In this document: one piece after another, positions 9,461 to 19,465 of the stretch
Numbering within the stretch: the first letter of the stretch is position 1
How the letters are laid out: each line of letters begins with the position of its first letter
Source of the DNA: Anaerolineae bacterium
GTDB taxonomy: Bacteria > Chloroflexota > Anaerolineae > Aggregatilineales > Phototrophicaceae
Length of the DNA stretch: 64,000 nt
NCBI GenBank assembly: GCA_022843385.1
Contig: JALHNT010000037.1
Coordinates: 1-64,000, forward strand
Reading direction: 5' to 3'
Position numbers and translations under genes: made by a program
The notes under the pieces: model-generated
What the model was told of the DNA's origin: nothing
Database searches by the model: none
Seen by the model: only the letters and a program-made list of their open reading frames with translations

Positions 9461-10006
9461 ATGAATGAACTGCTGGTGATGGCGGTCTCGGTGATCGTCA
9501 GCGGTCTGGTGGCTTATGCGGTGGCGCAGGCGCAAACCCGGCGCGAGGCGAGCAGCCAGTTGGACAGCGAACTGCGCGAGGCGCGGCTGAACGCCTACCC
9601 CTGGCTGTGGAAGATGACCGAGCTGCTGCCGCTCTGGCCGCCAGACGAGGTGCGCTACGAACAGTTGGTTGACCTGAGCTACCGGATGCGGAACTGGTAT
9701 TTCAACCAGGGTGGGATTTATCTCTCGCGTCCGGCACAGTTCGCCTATCTGCGGGCACAGCAGGCTATCGGCGCGGCGCTGGTCGGCCAGAAAATCTGGG
9801 GCAGCGAGACGCTGAATGGCAAGACTGTCGGCGTCTATCGTGACCCGGCGACGGTGCCGCAGGCCACGCTCAAAGCCGTCATCAGCGTTCAGGATTATCA
9901 GGCTATTCGTCAGGGGTTAAGCGATCTGCGGTATCACCTGACCCAGGATTTGCTGGGGCGGCGTGCGCCGGCGGCTGAAATCGCCGACCCGTCCAGCACG
10001 AGCTAG
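9461..10006 (+). CDS. Membrane-anchored protein of unknown function in the sugar transport operon
   Basis: 181 residues, starting three bases after the stop of the permease gene, so it is almost surely co-transcribed. Residues 3-24 form one hydrophobic helix (LLVMAVSVIVSGLVAYAVAQ) followed by a charged, Glu/Arg-rich helix and a soluble helical domain with several Trp and Tyr (YPWLWKMTELLPLWPP). I do not recognise the family. Position suggests an accessory role for the transporter, but operon hitch-hiking is equally possible. Confidence 0.7.
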   Translation: MNELLVMAVSVIVSGLVAYAVAQAQTRREASSQLDSELREARLNAYPWLWKMTELLPLWPPDEVRYEQLVDLSYRMRNWYFNQGGIYLSRPAQFAYLRAQQAIGAALVGQKIWGSETLNGKTVGVYRDPATVPQATLKAVISVQDYQAIRQGLSDLRYHLTQDLLGRRAPAAEIADPSSTS

Positions 10007-10195
10007 GGGAATTGCAAGTTGTTAGTTCCTAGTTGTGAGTTCCTGGTTGTGAGTTTTTAGGGAGCTGTTCAGGAAAAACGAATTCGACCGAAGGGATGAA
10101 AATAGGCTGCGGACGATGCCGCTGGGGGCTGAAGCCGCCCAGCTAGGGGAATACGGTAAGCGCACTAAAGGCGCTGAAGAAGGCAGTCCGGGATG

Positions 10196-10304
10196 CTAGT
10201 GCAGCAAGGCCTAAATGACCCCATTGTTTGCCCTCACCCCCAACCCTTCTCCCACAGGGCGAGGGGAGAAAGCAACTTTGGGTGCAATTGAGTCTCGATG
10301 TACC
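10196..10304 (+). repeat. Dispersed repeat family B, copy 1
   Basis: About 110 bp starting CTAGTGCAGCAAGGCCTAAA, with the core TTTGCCCTCACCCCCAACCC, a CCCACAGGGCGAGGGGAG hairpin-like block, then TTGGGTGCAATTGAG. A near-identical copy lies at 33181-33292. The two ends are imperfect inverted repeats of each other. Non-coding. Confidence 0.75.
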
Positions 10305-10379
10305 AGCCCCTTCAGTGGGCTTTGCATCTCCTGGTAGCAGAGAGGTTATGCAGTTTAAGAATTAAATCAGATAATGTTC

Positions 10380-10442
10380 GGACGTGCCGTTGCACGTCCC
10401 TACACCAACCGGTTCGTTTGTAGAGACACCCAACGGGGTGTC
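10380..10442 (+). repeat. Two small perfect hairpins
   Basis: GGACGTGCCGTTGCACGTCC (8-bp stem, 4-nt loop, 10380-10399) is followed by GACACCCAACGGGGTGTC (7-bp stem, 4-nt loop, 10425-10442). There is no T-run after either, so they are not classic terminators. They are part of the hairpin-rich, gene-free stretch 10007-10708. Confidence 0.7.
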
Positions 10443-10498
10443 CGGGTAAATCGTTATCTGGATATTTTCTTAACCTGCATAACCCCTCTGCGGCGGAC

Positions 10499-10610
10499 AC
10501 CGGGTTGCGAGGCCTATTTTCAGAGGAATGGCCTAAAATGTCGTTTTGGCATGTCCAAGTATTCCCGGCGGGTCTGAACCGACTCAAGTCGGCTTCCCGT
10601 CGCAACCGGT
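10499..10610 (+). repeat. Inverted-repeat-bounded non-coding element
   Basis: ACCGGGTTGCGA at the left and TCGCAACCGGT at the right form near-perfect inverted ends. Inside is a GGCC...GGCC pair and a CCGACTCAAGTCGG hairpin (10579-10592). Small and without coding capacity, it has the shape of a miniature repeat element, but I see only one copy in the window. Confidence 0.5.
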
Positions 10611-10708
10611 CATAACAAACGCGAGCAATCGTAAGCAGACCGGACTTGTACTAAGAACTAACAACTAGAAACTAGAAACGATATCTGGTTAGCGGAAAGG
10701 CATCACCG

Positions 10709-10915
10709 ATGGCACCCGAAAACAAACCCACCCGAACGCCGCGCAAGGGCTTTCTGCCGATTGATACCAACACCTTTGACCGCTTCTTCATCAGCGTGGT
10801 CATCTTGGTGGCGGTGCATCTCATCTGGTTCCGCTTCATCGAGCAGTTCGCCTCGATCAACATCGCCACCATCCTGTGCCTGATCGCGTCGTTCATCATC
10901 ATCCGCTGGGGGTGA
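10709..10915 (+). CDS. Small two-helix membrane protein, unknown
   Basis: 68 residues, ATG at 10709 preceded by GGAAAGG. Residues 25-45 (RFFISVVILVAVHLIWFRF) and 50-66 (INIATILCLIASFIIIRW) are hydrophobic and probably form a membrane hairpin; the N-terminus is basic and polar. It lies 48 bp before a polyol dehydrogenase gene and is probably co-transcribed with it. No family recognised. The codon pattern and good start region argue that it is real. Confidence 0.6.
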   Translation: MAPENKPTRTPRKGFLPIDTNTFDRFFISVVILVAVHLIWFRFIEQFASINIATILCLIASFIIIRWG

Positions 10916-10963
10916 CTGACCGGCAGGCCGCTTGTCCGTGTCGTATCCAATAGAGGTGTTATC

Positions 10964-12001
<1,038 letters not shown>

Positions 12002-12010
12002 TGAAAACCT

Positions 12011-12085
12011 TTACCTCACCCCCGCCTCGCTTCGCTCGACTCCCCCTCTCCAATGGATTGGAGAGGGGGCTGGGGGGTGAGGTTA
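12011..12085 (+). repeat. Dispersed repeat family C, copy 1
   Basis: A 75-bp nested inverted repeat: outer arms TACCTCACCCCC and GGGGGGTGAGGTTA, inner stem CCCCCTCTCCAAT with ATTGGAGAGGGGG (12042-12069). Almost the same sequence recurs at 39923-39994. It occupies nearly the whole gap between two genes of one operon. Confidence 0.85.
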
Positions 12086-12108
12086 ATCGATACAAAGGAT
12101 AAACCCTC

Positions 12109-12918
12109 ATGACAACAGACCCGGTACTCAGCGCAAAACCCATCCTCGAACGCTTCAGCCTCAAAGGGCGTGTGGCACTGGTCACCGGCGGCGGGCAGGG
12201 CATTGGCCGCGCCTTCGCTCATGGACTGGCCGAAGCCGGAGCCGCCGTCGCTGTCTGTGACATCAACCTGAAGACGGCCGAAGCGGTGGCCTCTGAATTG
12301 CAGGCCAAAGGGGCCGAGGCGATGGCGCTGCAAGTCGATGTCACCAACGAGACCCAGGTGCAGGCGATGGTGCAGGCCATCGTCAGGAAGTGGGATAAGC
12401 TGACCATCAGCATCAACAACGCCGGCATCGGTCAGTGGATTGCGGCTGAGGAGATGAAAGAGTCAGACTGGGATCGGATGATGGATCTCAACCTGAAGGG
12501 CGTGTTCCTGTGCTGCAAGGCTGAGGCGCAGGTCATGCTGCCGGCGGGCTACGGTAAGATCATCAACACGGCGTCGATGTCGGCCAGCATCTCCAACACG
12601 CCACAGAACCAGGCGCATTATAACGCTTCCAAAGCCGGCGTGCTGCACCTCACCCGCAGCCTGGGGGCGGAGTGGGCCACACGTGGTGTGCGAGTCAACA
12701 GCGTCAGCCCCGGCTATACCCGCACCCAACTGGTGCAGGATTTGCTGGATACACCTGAAGGTCAGAAGGTGCTGCCGACCTGGATGGGCATGACGCCGAT
12801 GCATCGCATGGCTGAAGTCACCGATCTGCAAGGGGCGGTGGTCTTCCTGGCCTCGGAAGTCTCCGACTTCATGACGGGCAGCGACCTGATTATCGACGGT
12901 GGTTACTGTGCCTGGTGA
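12109..12918 (+). CDS. Short-chain dehydrogenase/reductase (SDR)
   Basis: 269 residues, classical SDR fold. Cofactor motif [10 protein letters not shown] at about 26-35, an NNAG motif (INNAGIG), the catalytic serine in NTASMSAS and the catalytic pair YNASK near residue 168. The C-terminus ends DGGYCAW. An aspartate after the second strand (CDINLK) indicates preference for NAD(H). Related to sorbitol, xylitol and mannitol dehydrogenases of the SDR class. It lies between two zinc alcohol dehydrogenases in an apparent polyol operon, so interconversion of a polyol and a ketose is likely. Confidence 0.9.
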   Translation: MTTDPVLSAKPILERFSLKGRVALVTGGGQGIGRAFAHGLAEAGAAVAVCDINLKTAEAVASELQAKGAEAMALQVDVTNETQVQAMVQAIVRKWDKLTISINNAGIGQWIAAEEMKESDWDRMMDLNLKGVFLCCKAEAQVMLPAGYGKIINTASMSASISNTPQNQAHYNASKAGVLHLTRSLGAEWATRGVRVNSVSPGYTRTQLVQDLLDTPEGQKVLPTWMGMTPMHRMAEVTDLQGAVVFLASEVSDFMTGSDLIIDGGYCAW

Positions 12919-12961
12919 TGGCGGTATAATGAGGGTGATGCAGCGGCAGTAAGGACGATCT

Positions 12962-13516
12962 ATGGACGTATCGACCCGTTTAATCACCCTTGAGGATTTC
13001 GAGCATTTCCTGAGCCTGCCGGAAAATCAGGAGCGCCACTTCGAGCTGATTGATGGCGAAATTGTGGAGAAGGCGATGCCAACCGAAGAACATGGCGTCA
13101 TCATCGGGCGCATCATCGGAGAGTTCTATATCATCCTCAAGCAGGTTCCGGGCGGGCGCATTGGCCCGGAAATTCGAACGCGGGCGCCGGGCGACGACCT
13201 GAATTCACGTCAGCCCGACATCGCCTATTTTGCTGATGCCTCCTGCCCGCTGGTGAAAAAAGGCGCGGTGCCACACCTGCCGGATCTGGTGGTGGAGGTG
13301 AAATCGCCGACGGATACCTACAAGGCGATGCAGGAGCACGCCGCCTACTATCTGGAGCATGGCACCCAGATCGTCTGGTTGGTGTACCCGGAGAAGCGGC
13401 TGATCGAAGTTCACGATGCGGATGGGCTCGATTATAAGGTCATCGGCGATTTTCTCGATGGCGGTCATTTGCTGCCTCAGCTTCGGATCGCCGTCAGCGA
13501 TTTGTTCGCGGATTAA
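12962..13516 (+). CDS. Uma2-family (DUF820) putative endonuclease
   Basis: 184 residues with the Uma2/DUF820 layout: HFELIDGEIVE near residue 27, a central RQPDIAYF and the PD-(D/E)XK-like PDLVVEVKSPTD near residue 110, then EHGTQIVWLVYPEKRLIEV. These PD-(D/E)XK proteins are frequent in Cyanobacteria and Chloroflexota, often in many copies; their role is unsettled. Its position inside a dehydrogenase operon looks incidental. A TATAAT at about 12926-12931 may give it its own promoter. Confidence 0.85.
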   Translation: MDVSTRLITLEDFEHFLSLPENQERHFELIDGEIVEKAMPTEEHGVIIGRIIGEFYIILKQVPGGRIGPEIRTRAPGDDLNSRQPDIAYFADASCPLVKKGAVPHLPDLVVEVKSPTDTYKAMQEHAAYYLEHGTQIVWLVYPEKRLIEVHDADGLDYKVIGDFLDGGHLLPQLRIAVSDLFAD

Positions 13517-13528
13517 AGGAAAGAGATC

Positions 13529-14536
13529 ATGAAAGCCGGGCAGATTACCCACCCGAATGAAGTCCATGTGGTGACGGCTGCAGTGCCGGAACCGGGGCCG
13601 GATGATGTGCTGATCCGCGTCCACGCCGCCGGCATCTGCGGCACGGATGTGCATATCCTGCGCGGCGAATACGAGGCGCATTACCCGTTAATCCCCGGCC
13701 ACGAGTTCAGCGGCGAAGTGGCTGGCGTGGGGGCGAATGTCACCCGCTTTCATGTCGGCGAACGGGTGACAGCCGACCCGAATATTCCGTGCAACCGCTG
13801 CTTGTTCTGCCAGCGCAATGAACCCAATCAGTGCCGCCATCTGCGGGCTGTCGGCGTGACCCGCGATGGCGCATTCGCCGAGTATGTGGTCGTCCACGAG
13901 GGCAATGTGTTCCCCATCGGTGACATCAGCTACAAGGCGGCGGCGCTGATCGAGCCGCTGGCCTGTGTCGTCTGGGGCTTAAAACAGGTCGAAGTACAGC
14001 CGGGCGACAGCGCCCTGATCTTCGGTGCCGGGCCGATGGGCTGCCTGCTACTGCAAGCAGTCAAACACGCCGGCGCGGCGCGGGTGGTGGCGGTCGATAC
14101 CGTCCCCTGGCGGCTGGAGATGGCGGAACACTTAGGCGCCACCGAGACGGTGCTGGCTGACCCCGATAGCCCGGCGATCCTCAACCAGTTGGAGCCTGAC
14201 GGCTTCGATCTGGTGACCGACGCGACCGGCATCCCGGCCGTGCTGGAAGGGGCTTTTCAGTACGCCCGCCCACGCGGCAAAATCTGGGTGTTCGGCGTCA
14301 CCCCGCGCGATGCCAGCGTCCGCTTCTCGCCTTATGAGGTGTTCCGCAAAGACCTGAAGATCATCGGCAGCTTCGCCGTCAACCGGACGTTTCCGCAGAG
14401 CATCGCCCTGATCCAGCAGGGGGCGGTGCAGGTCGAGCCGCTGGTGTCTCACGAGCTGGGCCTGGATGAATTTGAGCGCGGTTTCGAACTGGCGCAGACC
14501 GACCCGAAACGGATGAAGATTCAGTTCGTGGTGTGA
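13529..14536 (+). CDS. Zinc-dependent alcohol dehydrogenase (sorbitol/arabinitol/threonine dehydrogenase class)
   Basis: 335 residues. Catalytic zinc ligands C37 (GICGTD), H58 and E59 (GHEFSG). All four structural-zinc cysteines are present (C88, C91, C94, C102 in IPCNRCLFCQRNEPNQC), unlike the dehydrogenase at 10964. The Rossmann motif is GAGPMG. AAGGAAAGAG precedes the ATG, and the gene starts 12 bp after the Uma2 gene. Members of this family oxidise polyols or amino alcohols with NAD(P). The substrate is not readable. It closes the forward-strand polyol cluster; the next genes converge on it from the other strand. Confidence 0.88.
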   Translation: MKAGQITHPNEVHVVTAAVPEPGPDDVLIRVHAAGICGTDVHILRGEYEAHYPLIPGHEFSGEVAGVGANVTRFHVGERVTADPNIPCNRCLFCQRNEPNQCRHLRAVGVTRDGAFAEYVVVHEGNVFPIGDISYKAAALIEPLACVVWGLKQVEVQPGDSALIFGAGPMGCLLLQAVKHAGAARVVAVDTVPWRLEMAEHLGATETVLADPDSPAILNQLEPDGFDLVTDATGIPAVLEGAFQYARPRGKIWVFGVTPRDASVRFSPYEVFRKDLKIIGSFAVNRTFPQSIALIQQGAVQVEPLVSHELGLDEFERGFELAQTDPKRMKIQFVV

Positions 14537-14641
14537 GTGCTGCGAGTGACAAAGTCTAAGGTCGATCAGGCAGTATCGCGCAGGTAGAATCAAAAGGGCG
14601 AACCGGAATGGCTCGCCCTGTGTTGTTGGCGGGGAAACGGG

Positions 14642-15592
14642 CTACTTGGTGCTGCGCGGGTCGAAGGCGTCGCGTAGACCGTCGCCGATGAAGTTGATCG
14701 CCAGCACCGTCACGATCATGAACACGCCGGGGATCATCCACATCCAGGGATACTTTTCCATCTCATTGCTGACGCGGGTGAGGATGTTGCCCCAGGTCGA
14801 GGTCGGTGGCAGCACACCAAAGCCGAGGAAGCTGAGATAGGCCTCGGTGACGATGGCAGTGCCGATGCTCAGGGTCGCGGTGACGATGATCGGAGCCAGG
14901 CAGTTGGGCAGGATATGCCCGAACAGGAGTCGCGGCCAGGTCGCCCCCAGGGTACGCGCCGCCGTCACAAATTCCTGCTCTTTGAGCGCCAGCACCTGCG
15001 AGCGGACGATACGCGCCAGGCGCATCCAGCCCAGCAGACCGATGATCAACACGATGGCGACCACGCTGAAACTGATCGGCTCGCGCCCCGGTATCTGAAA
15101 GGTGGTGGTGTTGCCCACCAGTGCGCGTGAGAATAACAGCAGCAGCACCAACGCCGGGATCGCCAGCAGCGCCTCGGTGATGCGCATCAGGAGCGAGTCG
15201 ATCCAGCCGCCGAAGAAGCCGCTAATTAAACCGACCATGGTGCCGACGAAGATGGCGATGGCCGCCGCCAGCACGCCGATGACCAGCGAAATCTGCCCGC
15301 CATAGATCACGCGCGGCAGCAGATCGCGCCCGACATTATCGGTGCCGAAGGGAAACTGGGCGCTAGGGGGCTGAAATTTGTTGACCAGCGAAATCTGATT
15401 GGAGTAGGCCTCGCTGAAAAAGAAAGCCCCGCCAAAGCAGAACAGCAGGATGCCGACCATCAGGATTGTGCCGAACACGGCCATACGATGCTTGAAGTAG
15501 CGCCGCGCCGCCACGCGCCAGATGGTGTCGGGTTTCTTTCGCTCGTCAGCCAGTTGAACCACGCCGGTTGGTGAGGCGCTGATGCTTGCCAT
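14642..15592 (-). CDS. Peptide/nickel-type ABC transporter permease (DppC/OppC type)
   Basis: 316 residues. A soluble N-terminus of about 35 residues leads into the first membrane helix (AVFGTILMVGILLFCFGGAF), and five more helices follow; the conserved FGTDNVGRDLLPRVIYG segment sits after helix 1 and the EQEFVTAARTLGA motif forms the ATPase-docking loop. It forms the inner-membrane channel with the DppB-type protein encoded 11 bp upstream. No DppD/DppF ATPase genes are in the window. Substrate, by family: oligopeptides, but also sugars or nickel. Confidence 0.92.
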   Translation of the reverse strand: MASISASPTGVVQLADERKKPDTIWRVAARRYFKHRMAVFGTILMVGILLFCFGGAFFFSEAYSNQISLVNKFQPPSAQFPFGTDNVGRDLLPRVIYGGQISLVIGVLAAAIAIFVGTMVGLISGFFGGWIDSLLMRITEALLAIPALVLLLLFSRALVGNTTTFQIPGREPISFSVVAIVLIIGLLGWMRLARIVRSQVLALKEQEFVTAARTLGATWPRLLFGHILPNCLAPIIVTATLSIGTAIVTEAYLSFLGFGVLPPTSTWGNILTRVSNEMEKYPWMWMIPGVFMIVTVLAINFIGDGLRDAFDPRSTK

Positions 15593-15603
15593 AACCCACT
15601 CTC

Positions 15604-16656
15604 CTAACTATAGCGAATGCGCGGGTCAAGCACCGCGTAAATGACATCAACCACCAGTTGGGCGATGACTACCGCCACCGCGATCATCAGTACGAAGATC
15701 ATAATCACCGGCGGATCAATCGGTTCCAGGCTGGTGATATACAGGCGTCCCAGCCCAGGCCAGGCAAAGATGGTTTCGGTCACGACCGCCCCCGCCAGGA
15801 TGAACGGCAAATCCAGACCGATCAGTGTTACAATCGGCAGTGAGGCATTCTTCAATGCGTGGAGGTAGGTGATGCGGCGGTCGGCCAGACCTTTGGCTTT
15901 AGCCGTACGGATGTAATCGGAGCTGATGACTTCCAGCATGGTGGCGCGGATATAGCGGCTGTAACCGGCAATCTGGATCGAGGCCAGACAGAACACCGGC
16001 AGGATCAGATGGCGCACCAGTTCATCGAGCGACCGGTCACCGCGTACATCGTACATGCCCTGGGTTGGCAGGTAAGGCAGCCAGGTGGCCCCGGCCTCGT
16101 GCCAGGCTTTGAACTGCACCGCGAATATCTGGACGCTGAGGAGGGCGATGAAGAAGATGGGCATGGAGAACAGAACGAACGACACACCGGTGATAGCATT
16201 ATCGGCGAAGGAATACTGTCGCAGCGCGGCGAAGATGCCAATGCCCATCGAAATGATGACAGTGACGGTGAAAGCAGTGATGCCCAGGATGAGGGTGTTG
16301 GGCAGGAAGTCGCCAATGACTTCGGTGACGGGACGGCGGTAACGGATCGATTCGCCCAGGTCGCCGCGCAGGATGCCGCGCTGGGTGCCAAATTCATCGG
16401 GGACGCCGTCGCCGGTGATGTCACGCTGGCGGAAATCGTCGCCGATCAGCCAGGTGGCAAATTGTACCGGGATGGGATCGTTGAGACCCAGCCGCGCTTC
16501 GAGCATGAAGCGATCGGCTTCGGTGATGCGCGGATCGGCTGCCAGATAGGCCAGCGGGTCCGCCCCAGATAATTTCATACCAAAGAAGACGATGATCGTA
16601 ATAATGATGAGCAAAGGAATGGCAGCCAGCACCCGCCGCAGGATATATTTCCCCAT
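15604..16656 (-). CDS. Peptide/nickel-type ABC transporter permease (DppB/OppB type)
   Basis: 350 residues. N-terminal helix 6-28 (LRRVLAAIPLLIIITIIVFF) followed by the large periplasmic loop typical of DppB, then five helices; the ATPase-docking segment reads SSDYIRTAKAKGLADRRI. It contains an unusual hydrophilic insert near 80-95 (DITGDGVPDEFGTQRG) resembling a calcium-binding DxDGxxD loop. It lies between the binding-protein and DppC genes on the minus strand; a hairpin at 16683-16708 precedes it. Confidence 0.92.
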   Translation of the reverse strand: MGKYILRRVLAAIPLLIIITIIVFFGMKLSGADPLAYLAADPRITEADRFMLEARLGLNDPIPVQFATWLIGDDFRQRDITGDGVPDEFGTQRGILRGDLGESIRYRRPVTEVIGDFLPNTLILGITAFTVTVIISMGIGIFAALRQYSFADNAITGVSFVLFSMPIFFIALLSVQIFAVQFKAWHEAGATWLPYLPTQGMYDVRGDRSLDELVRHLILPVFCLASIQIAGYSRYIRATMLEVISSDYIRTAKAKGLADRRITYLHALKNASLPIVTLIGLDLPFILAGAVVTETIFAWPGLGRLYITSLEPIDPPVIMIFVLMIAVAVVIAQLVVDVIYAVLDPRIRYS

Positions 16657-16682
16657 GCCTCACACCCTTTTCTACAGACAAC

Positions 16683-16708
16683 AGGGGCGCAGAACTCGCT
16701 GCGCCCCT
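16683..16708 (-). promoter_or_regulatory. Intercistronic hairpin between binding-protein and permease genes
   Basis: Perfect 10-bp stem AGGGGCGCAG / CTGCGCCCCT with a 6-nt loop and no T-run. Such stem-loops after binding-protein genes often protect the upstream mRNA or partly stop transcription, making binding protein more abundant than permease. That function is inferred from position. Confidence 0.65.
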
Positions 16709-16732
16709 ATCTTTCAGAAGACGAACACTCGA

Positions 16733-18427
16733 TTAGCCGGCGGGCTGCCAGTATTCGATGTGGTTGAACCAGTTAGCAGCCAGTACACCAATATCAACCA
16801 GTTCCGGCGGGGTCACCCGCTCGGTGGCGATGGCGTAGTGGGTGTTGCGCGGATACAGACCGGCATAGAAGGTGGCCTCATTGAAAATGTTGACCGCTTC
16901 ATGCTTCTGTTCCAGGCGCGAGACCGGGTCGGTGTTGACCTTGATCGAGGCGACCAGTTCATCGAAGGCCGGGTCGCAGAAGTGCGAGAAGTTGCTGCCA
17001 CCAGGATTCTCAGCCGAGGGCAGACCGGCGCAGGTGAAGGTATCGGGATCGTAGTTGGGGGTGATGGGGTCGTTGCTGTTGGCATAGATGGCGATGTCGT
17101 AGTCGCTGGTCGCCATGATACCACGATTGGTGAAGCTGGCGAACAGCACGGCCGGGCCAGGAACCGCGAACAACTGGGTGCCAATCCCCACAGCTTGGAG
17201 GTCGGCCTGGATGGTGAGCTGGTAGTCCATGCGCACCTGACGGGTGGTGGTGAAGAAGCGCAGGATCATTTCCACGCCATCCTTGTCACGGATGTTGTTG
17301 CCGTTCGTGTCCACCCAACCCGCTGCGTCGAGCATGGCTGCCGCGCCTTCGGGGTCGTACTGGAGAACGTTCAGACCTTCCGGCCACCAGTTCCTGGCGT
17401 CGTAGGCTTCAGGGATGGGCGCGCCTTCGTAGACCAGGGCGTCGTTGTTGGCACGGCGGTTGATCGCCATGACAATCGCCTTGCGGACGTTGACATCCTT
17501 CAGCGCCGGGTTCTGGGTGCCGTCGGCATCAATGTTGAACCACAGGGCATCGGCATAGACGCTGGGGGTGGTGACCACTGTGCCACCTTCCACGCCCATG
17601 TAGTCGGCCATCAGGTTGTCGGCCCAGTTGAAGGCCACATCAATTTCGCCAGTCTCGAAGGCGTTGACCATCTGGGCGGTTTCGGTGATGAAACGCACTT
17701 CCACGCGGTCAAAGCCGGGGGCGGTGCCAACGAAGTTTTCGTTGCGGACGAAGGTCATGCCTTCACCCTTGCGCCATTCGGTCATCACATACGGGCCGTA
17801 ACCGACCACGCCTTCACCATTGGTGAAGAAAGGCAGGCCATCGACTGTGCCGCCGTTGGCTTCCATCAGCGGGGCGACCACATGTTCCGGAATATCGCAG
17901 TGCAGATACACCGTGTCCGACTGATAGTCGGGGAACGGGGTGTTGAAGGTCTGGATGACGGTGAAATCGTCCACTTTTTCAACGCTGGCGACGACGTTCG
18001 GATAGTCGCTGCGGAAGATAGTACCGGTGGTGGTGTCGGTCCACAGACGATGCCCAAAGACGCAGTCATCGGCCGTAACCGCTTCACCATCCGACCACTT
18101 CAGGTCCTGGCGCAGCTTGTAGGTGACAACCGTGTTGCCATCGGCATTGGTGGTCACGCCACCGTTCTCGATGGTGGGAAGCTCTTCGACCATGACCGGG
18201 AACGGATTGTTGTTGCCGTCCCAATCCCAGACGTTGCGCATATAGAAGCCCTTCAGCAGTTGGCCGAAGGTGGAGGTGGTCAGCGGGTAGAGGATTTCCG
18301 GTTCCTGTTCCCAGCCGATGACGATAACCGACTCATCCTGCGCCTGAACGGCACCGACGAGGAGGGATAGCACTGTGACCAGCACCAGGCTGAGCCCCAG
18401 CATACGCGAAGTCTTTTTCGCAAACAT
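16733..18427 (-). CDS. ABC transporter substrate-binding protein, family 5 (peptide type)
   Basis: 564 residues. Signal peptide 1-29 (KKTSRMLGLSLVLVTVLSLL) with likely cleavage after AVQA; no lipobox. The mature protein follows the DppA/OppA plan: WEQEPEILYPL at the start, the YKLRQDLKWSDGEAVTADD signature near residue 85, and a long two-lobe body. Start chosen for the AAGGAG at nine bases. The open frame on the opposite strand (16592-18370) is its shadow. It delivers substrate to the two permeases encoded downstream on the same strand. Confidence 0.93.
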   Translation of the reverse strand: MFAKKTSRMLGLSLVLVTVLSLLVGAVQAQDESVIVIGWEQEPEILYPLTTSTFGQLLKGFYMRNVWDWDGNNNPFPVMVEELPTIENGGVTTNADGNTVVTYKLRQDLKWSDGEAVTADDCVFGHRLWTDTTTGTIFRSDYPNVVASVEKVDDFTVIQTFNTPFPDYQSDTVYLHCDIPEHVVAPLMEANGGTVDGLPFFTNGEGVVGYGPYVMTEWRKGEGMTFVRNENFVGTAPGFDRVEVRFITETAQMVNAFETGEIDVAFNWADNLMADYMGVEGGTVVTTPSVYADALWFNIDADGTQNPALKDVNVRKAIVMAINRRANNDALVYEGAPIPEAYDARNWWPEGLNVLQYDPEGAAAMLDAAGWVDTNGNNIRDKDGVEMILRFFTTTRQVRMDYQLTIQADLQAVGIGTQLFAVPGPAVLFASFTNRGIMATSDYDIAIYANSNDPITPNYDPDTFTCAGLPSAENPGGSNFSHFCDPAFDELVASIKVNTDPVSRLEQKHEAVNIFNEATFYAGLYPRNTHYAIATERVTPPELVDIGVLAANWFNHIEYWQPAG

Positions 18428-18715
18428 CTACTGCTTTCTCCTTCAAACACTATTACAGATGTAGAACCAGATGAAAAATCTGGCAACAATGGAGACTGAG
18501 CGGGAGATTACCATTCGCTTATTAAAAAATCAAGAATGGCGCGACTAAGGTTTTAATGAGTTTCTCATCACATCTGACCATTGGACTGGTTTGGATGGGT
18601 TGACCTGGTCGCCCTCAAGTCTCCATTGTTCTGTTCACTTATACCCGACAGCGGAGGCAAAGGTTCAGCGGTGCGGGCGCAAATGCAGTAGAATGGGGTG
18701 GAACAGGAGAGCATC

Positions 18716-19462
18716 ATGCGCGAAACGCAGGCCATCATTGACCGGGTCAGTCTGTTGAACGAACATTTTCAGCGGCTGCACCTGAGCGTAGAGAATCTGG
18801 CGGGGGAGATCAAGCCGGGGCATTCGCTGCTGGCGCGGCGCGATACCCGTGAATGGGAACCGTATTTACGCCCGCGCTGGTGGCCCTCCAGCATCAACCC
18901 GGCGACCAACAGCTTCAGCGTCGATCTGCCGACCAGCACAACCTATCAGCAGGGCGAGATCATTGGCCTGCTGGGACTGGTGGGCGAACCGTTTCGGCAT
19001 CGCCGGACGCTGCGCCATGTGCTGCTGCTGGCGGTTGATACACCGCCCCTGCCGCTGCTGCTCTCGATCCCCTTCCTGTTGAGCAATAGCATCAATGTGA
19101 CACTGGTCATCAGCGGATCGGGATTGGACTATCCCACCAAGCTGCTACCACCGGAGGTCGAAGTCATTCAGGCCGATGACCAGTTGAACTGGTCGAACCA
19201 GGTGATGACGGTGGGGCTGGCCGATCAGGTGTTTGTGACGGTCAACCCGGATCGGGAGCTGGAACGGATGGAGACGGTGTGGAAGGTGTTTCATGAACGG
19301 CGGGCTGAAGTCCCCAAACTGTACCTCTTCGGCGTGATGCAGTCACCGATTCCGTGTGGCGTGGGCGCGTGCCAGGCCTGTCTGCTGGCGCTCAAAGAGG
19401 GGCTGACGACGTTGTGTATCGAGGGGCCGGCGGTTGATCTGACGATGATGGGATGGGGGTGA
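18716..19462 (+). CDS. PyrK-like iron-sulfur electron-transfer protein (divergent)
   Basis: 248 residues from the ATG at 18716 (AGGAGA upstream). The C-terminus carries a complete PyrK-type [2Fe-2S] motif, C-x4-C-x2-C-x11-C (CGVGACQACLLALKEG and the cysteine in TLCIEGP). The N-terminal two thirds are weakly ferredoxin-reductase-like: the usual FAD-binding RxYS and the GGGxGxAP pyrophosphate loop are not seen; the equivalent place reads LAVDTPPLPLLLSIP. Immediately downstream (3-bp gap) is a dihydroorotate-dehydrogenase-like gene, as in pyrK-pyrD operons. Probably shuttles electrons from the partner's FMN to an acceptor, but flavin and NAD binding are doubtful. Confidence 0.7.
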   Translation: MRETQAIIDRVSLLNEHFQRLHLSVENLAGEIKPGHSLLARRDTREWEPYLRPRWWPSSINPATNSFSVDLPTSTTYQQGEIIGLLGLVGEPFRHRRTLRHVLLLAVDTPPLPLLLSIPFLLSNSINVTLVISGSGLDYPTKLLPPEVEVIQADDQLNWSNQVMTVGLADQVFVTVNPDRELERMETVWKVFHERRAEVPKLYLFGVMQSPIPCGVGACQACLLALKEGLTTLCIEGPAVDLTMMGWG

Positions 19463-19465
19463 GCG

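Noticed and set aside
16592-18370. 592-codon forward open frame
   Set aside because: Lies opposite the peptide-binding-protein and permease genes, both of which have signal peptides, family motifs and good ribosome-binding sites; the forward translation has none.
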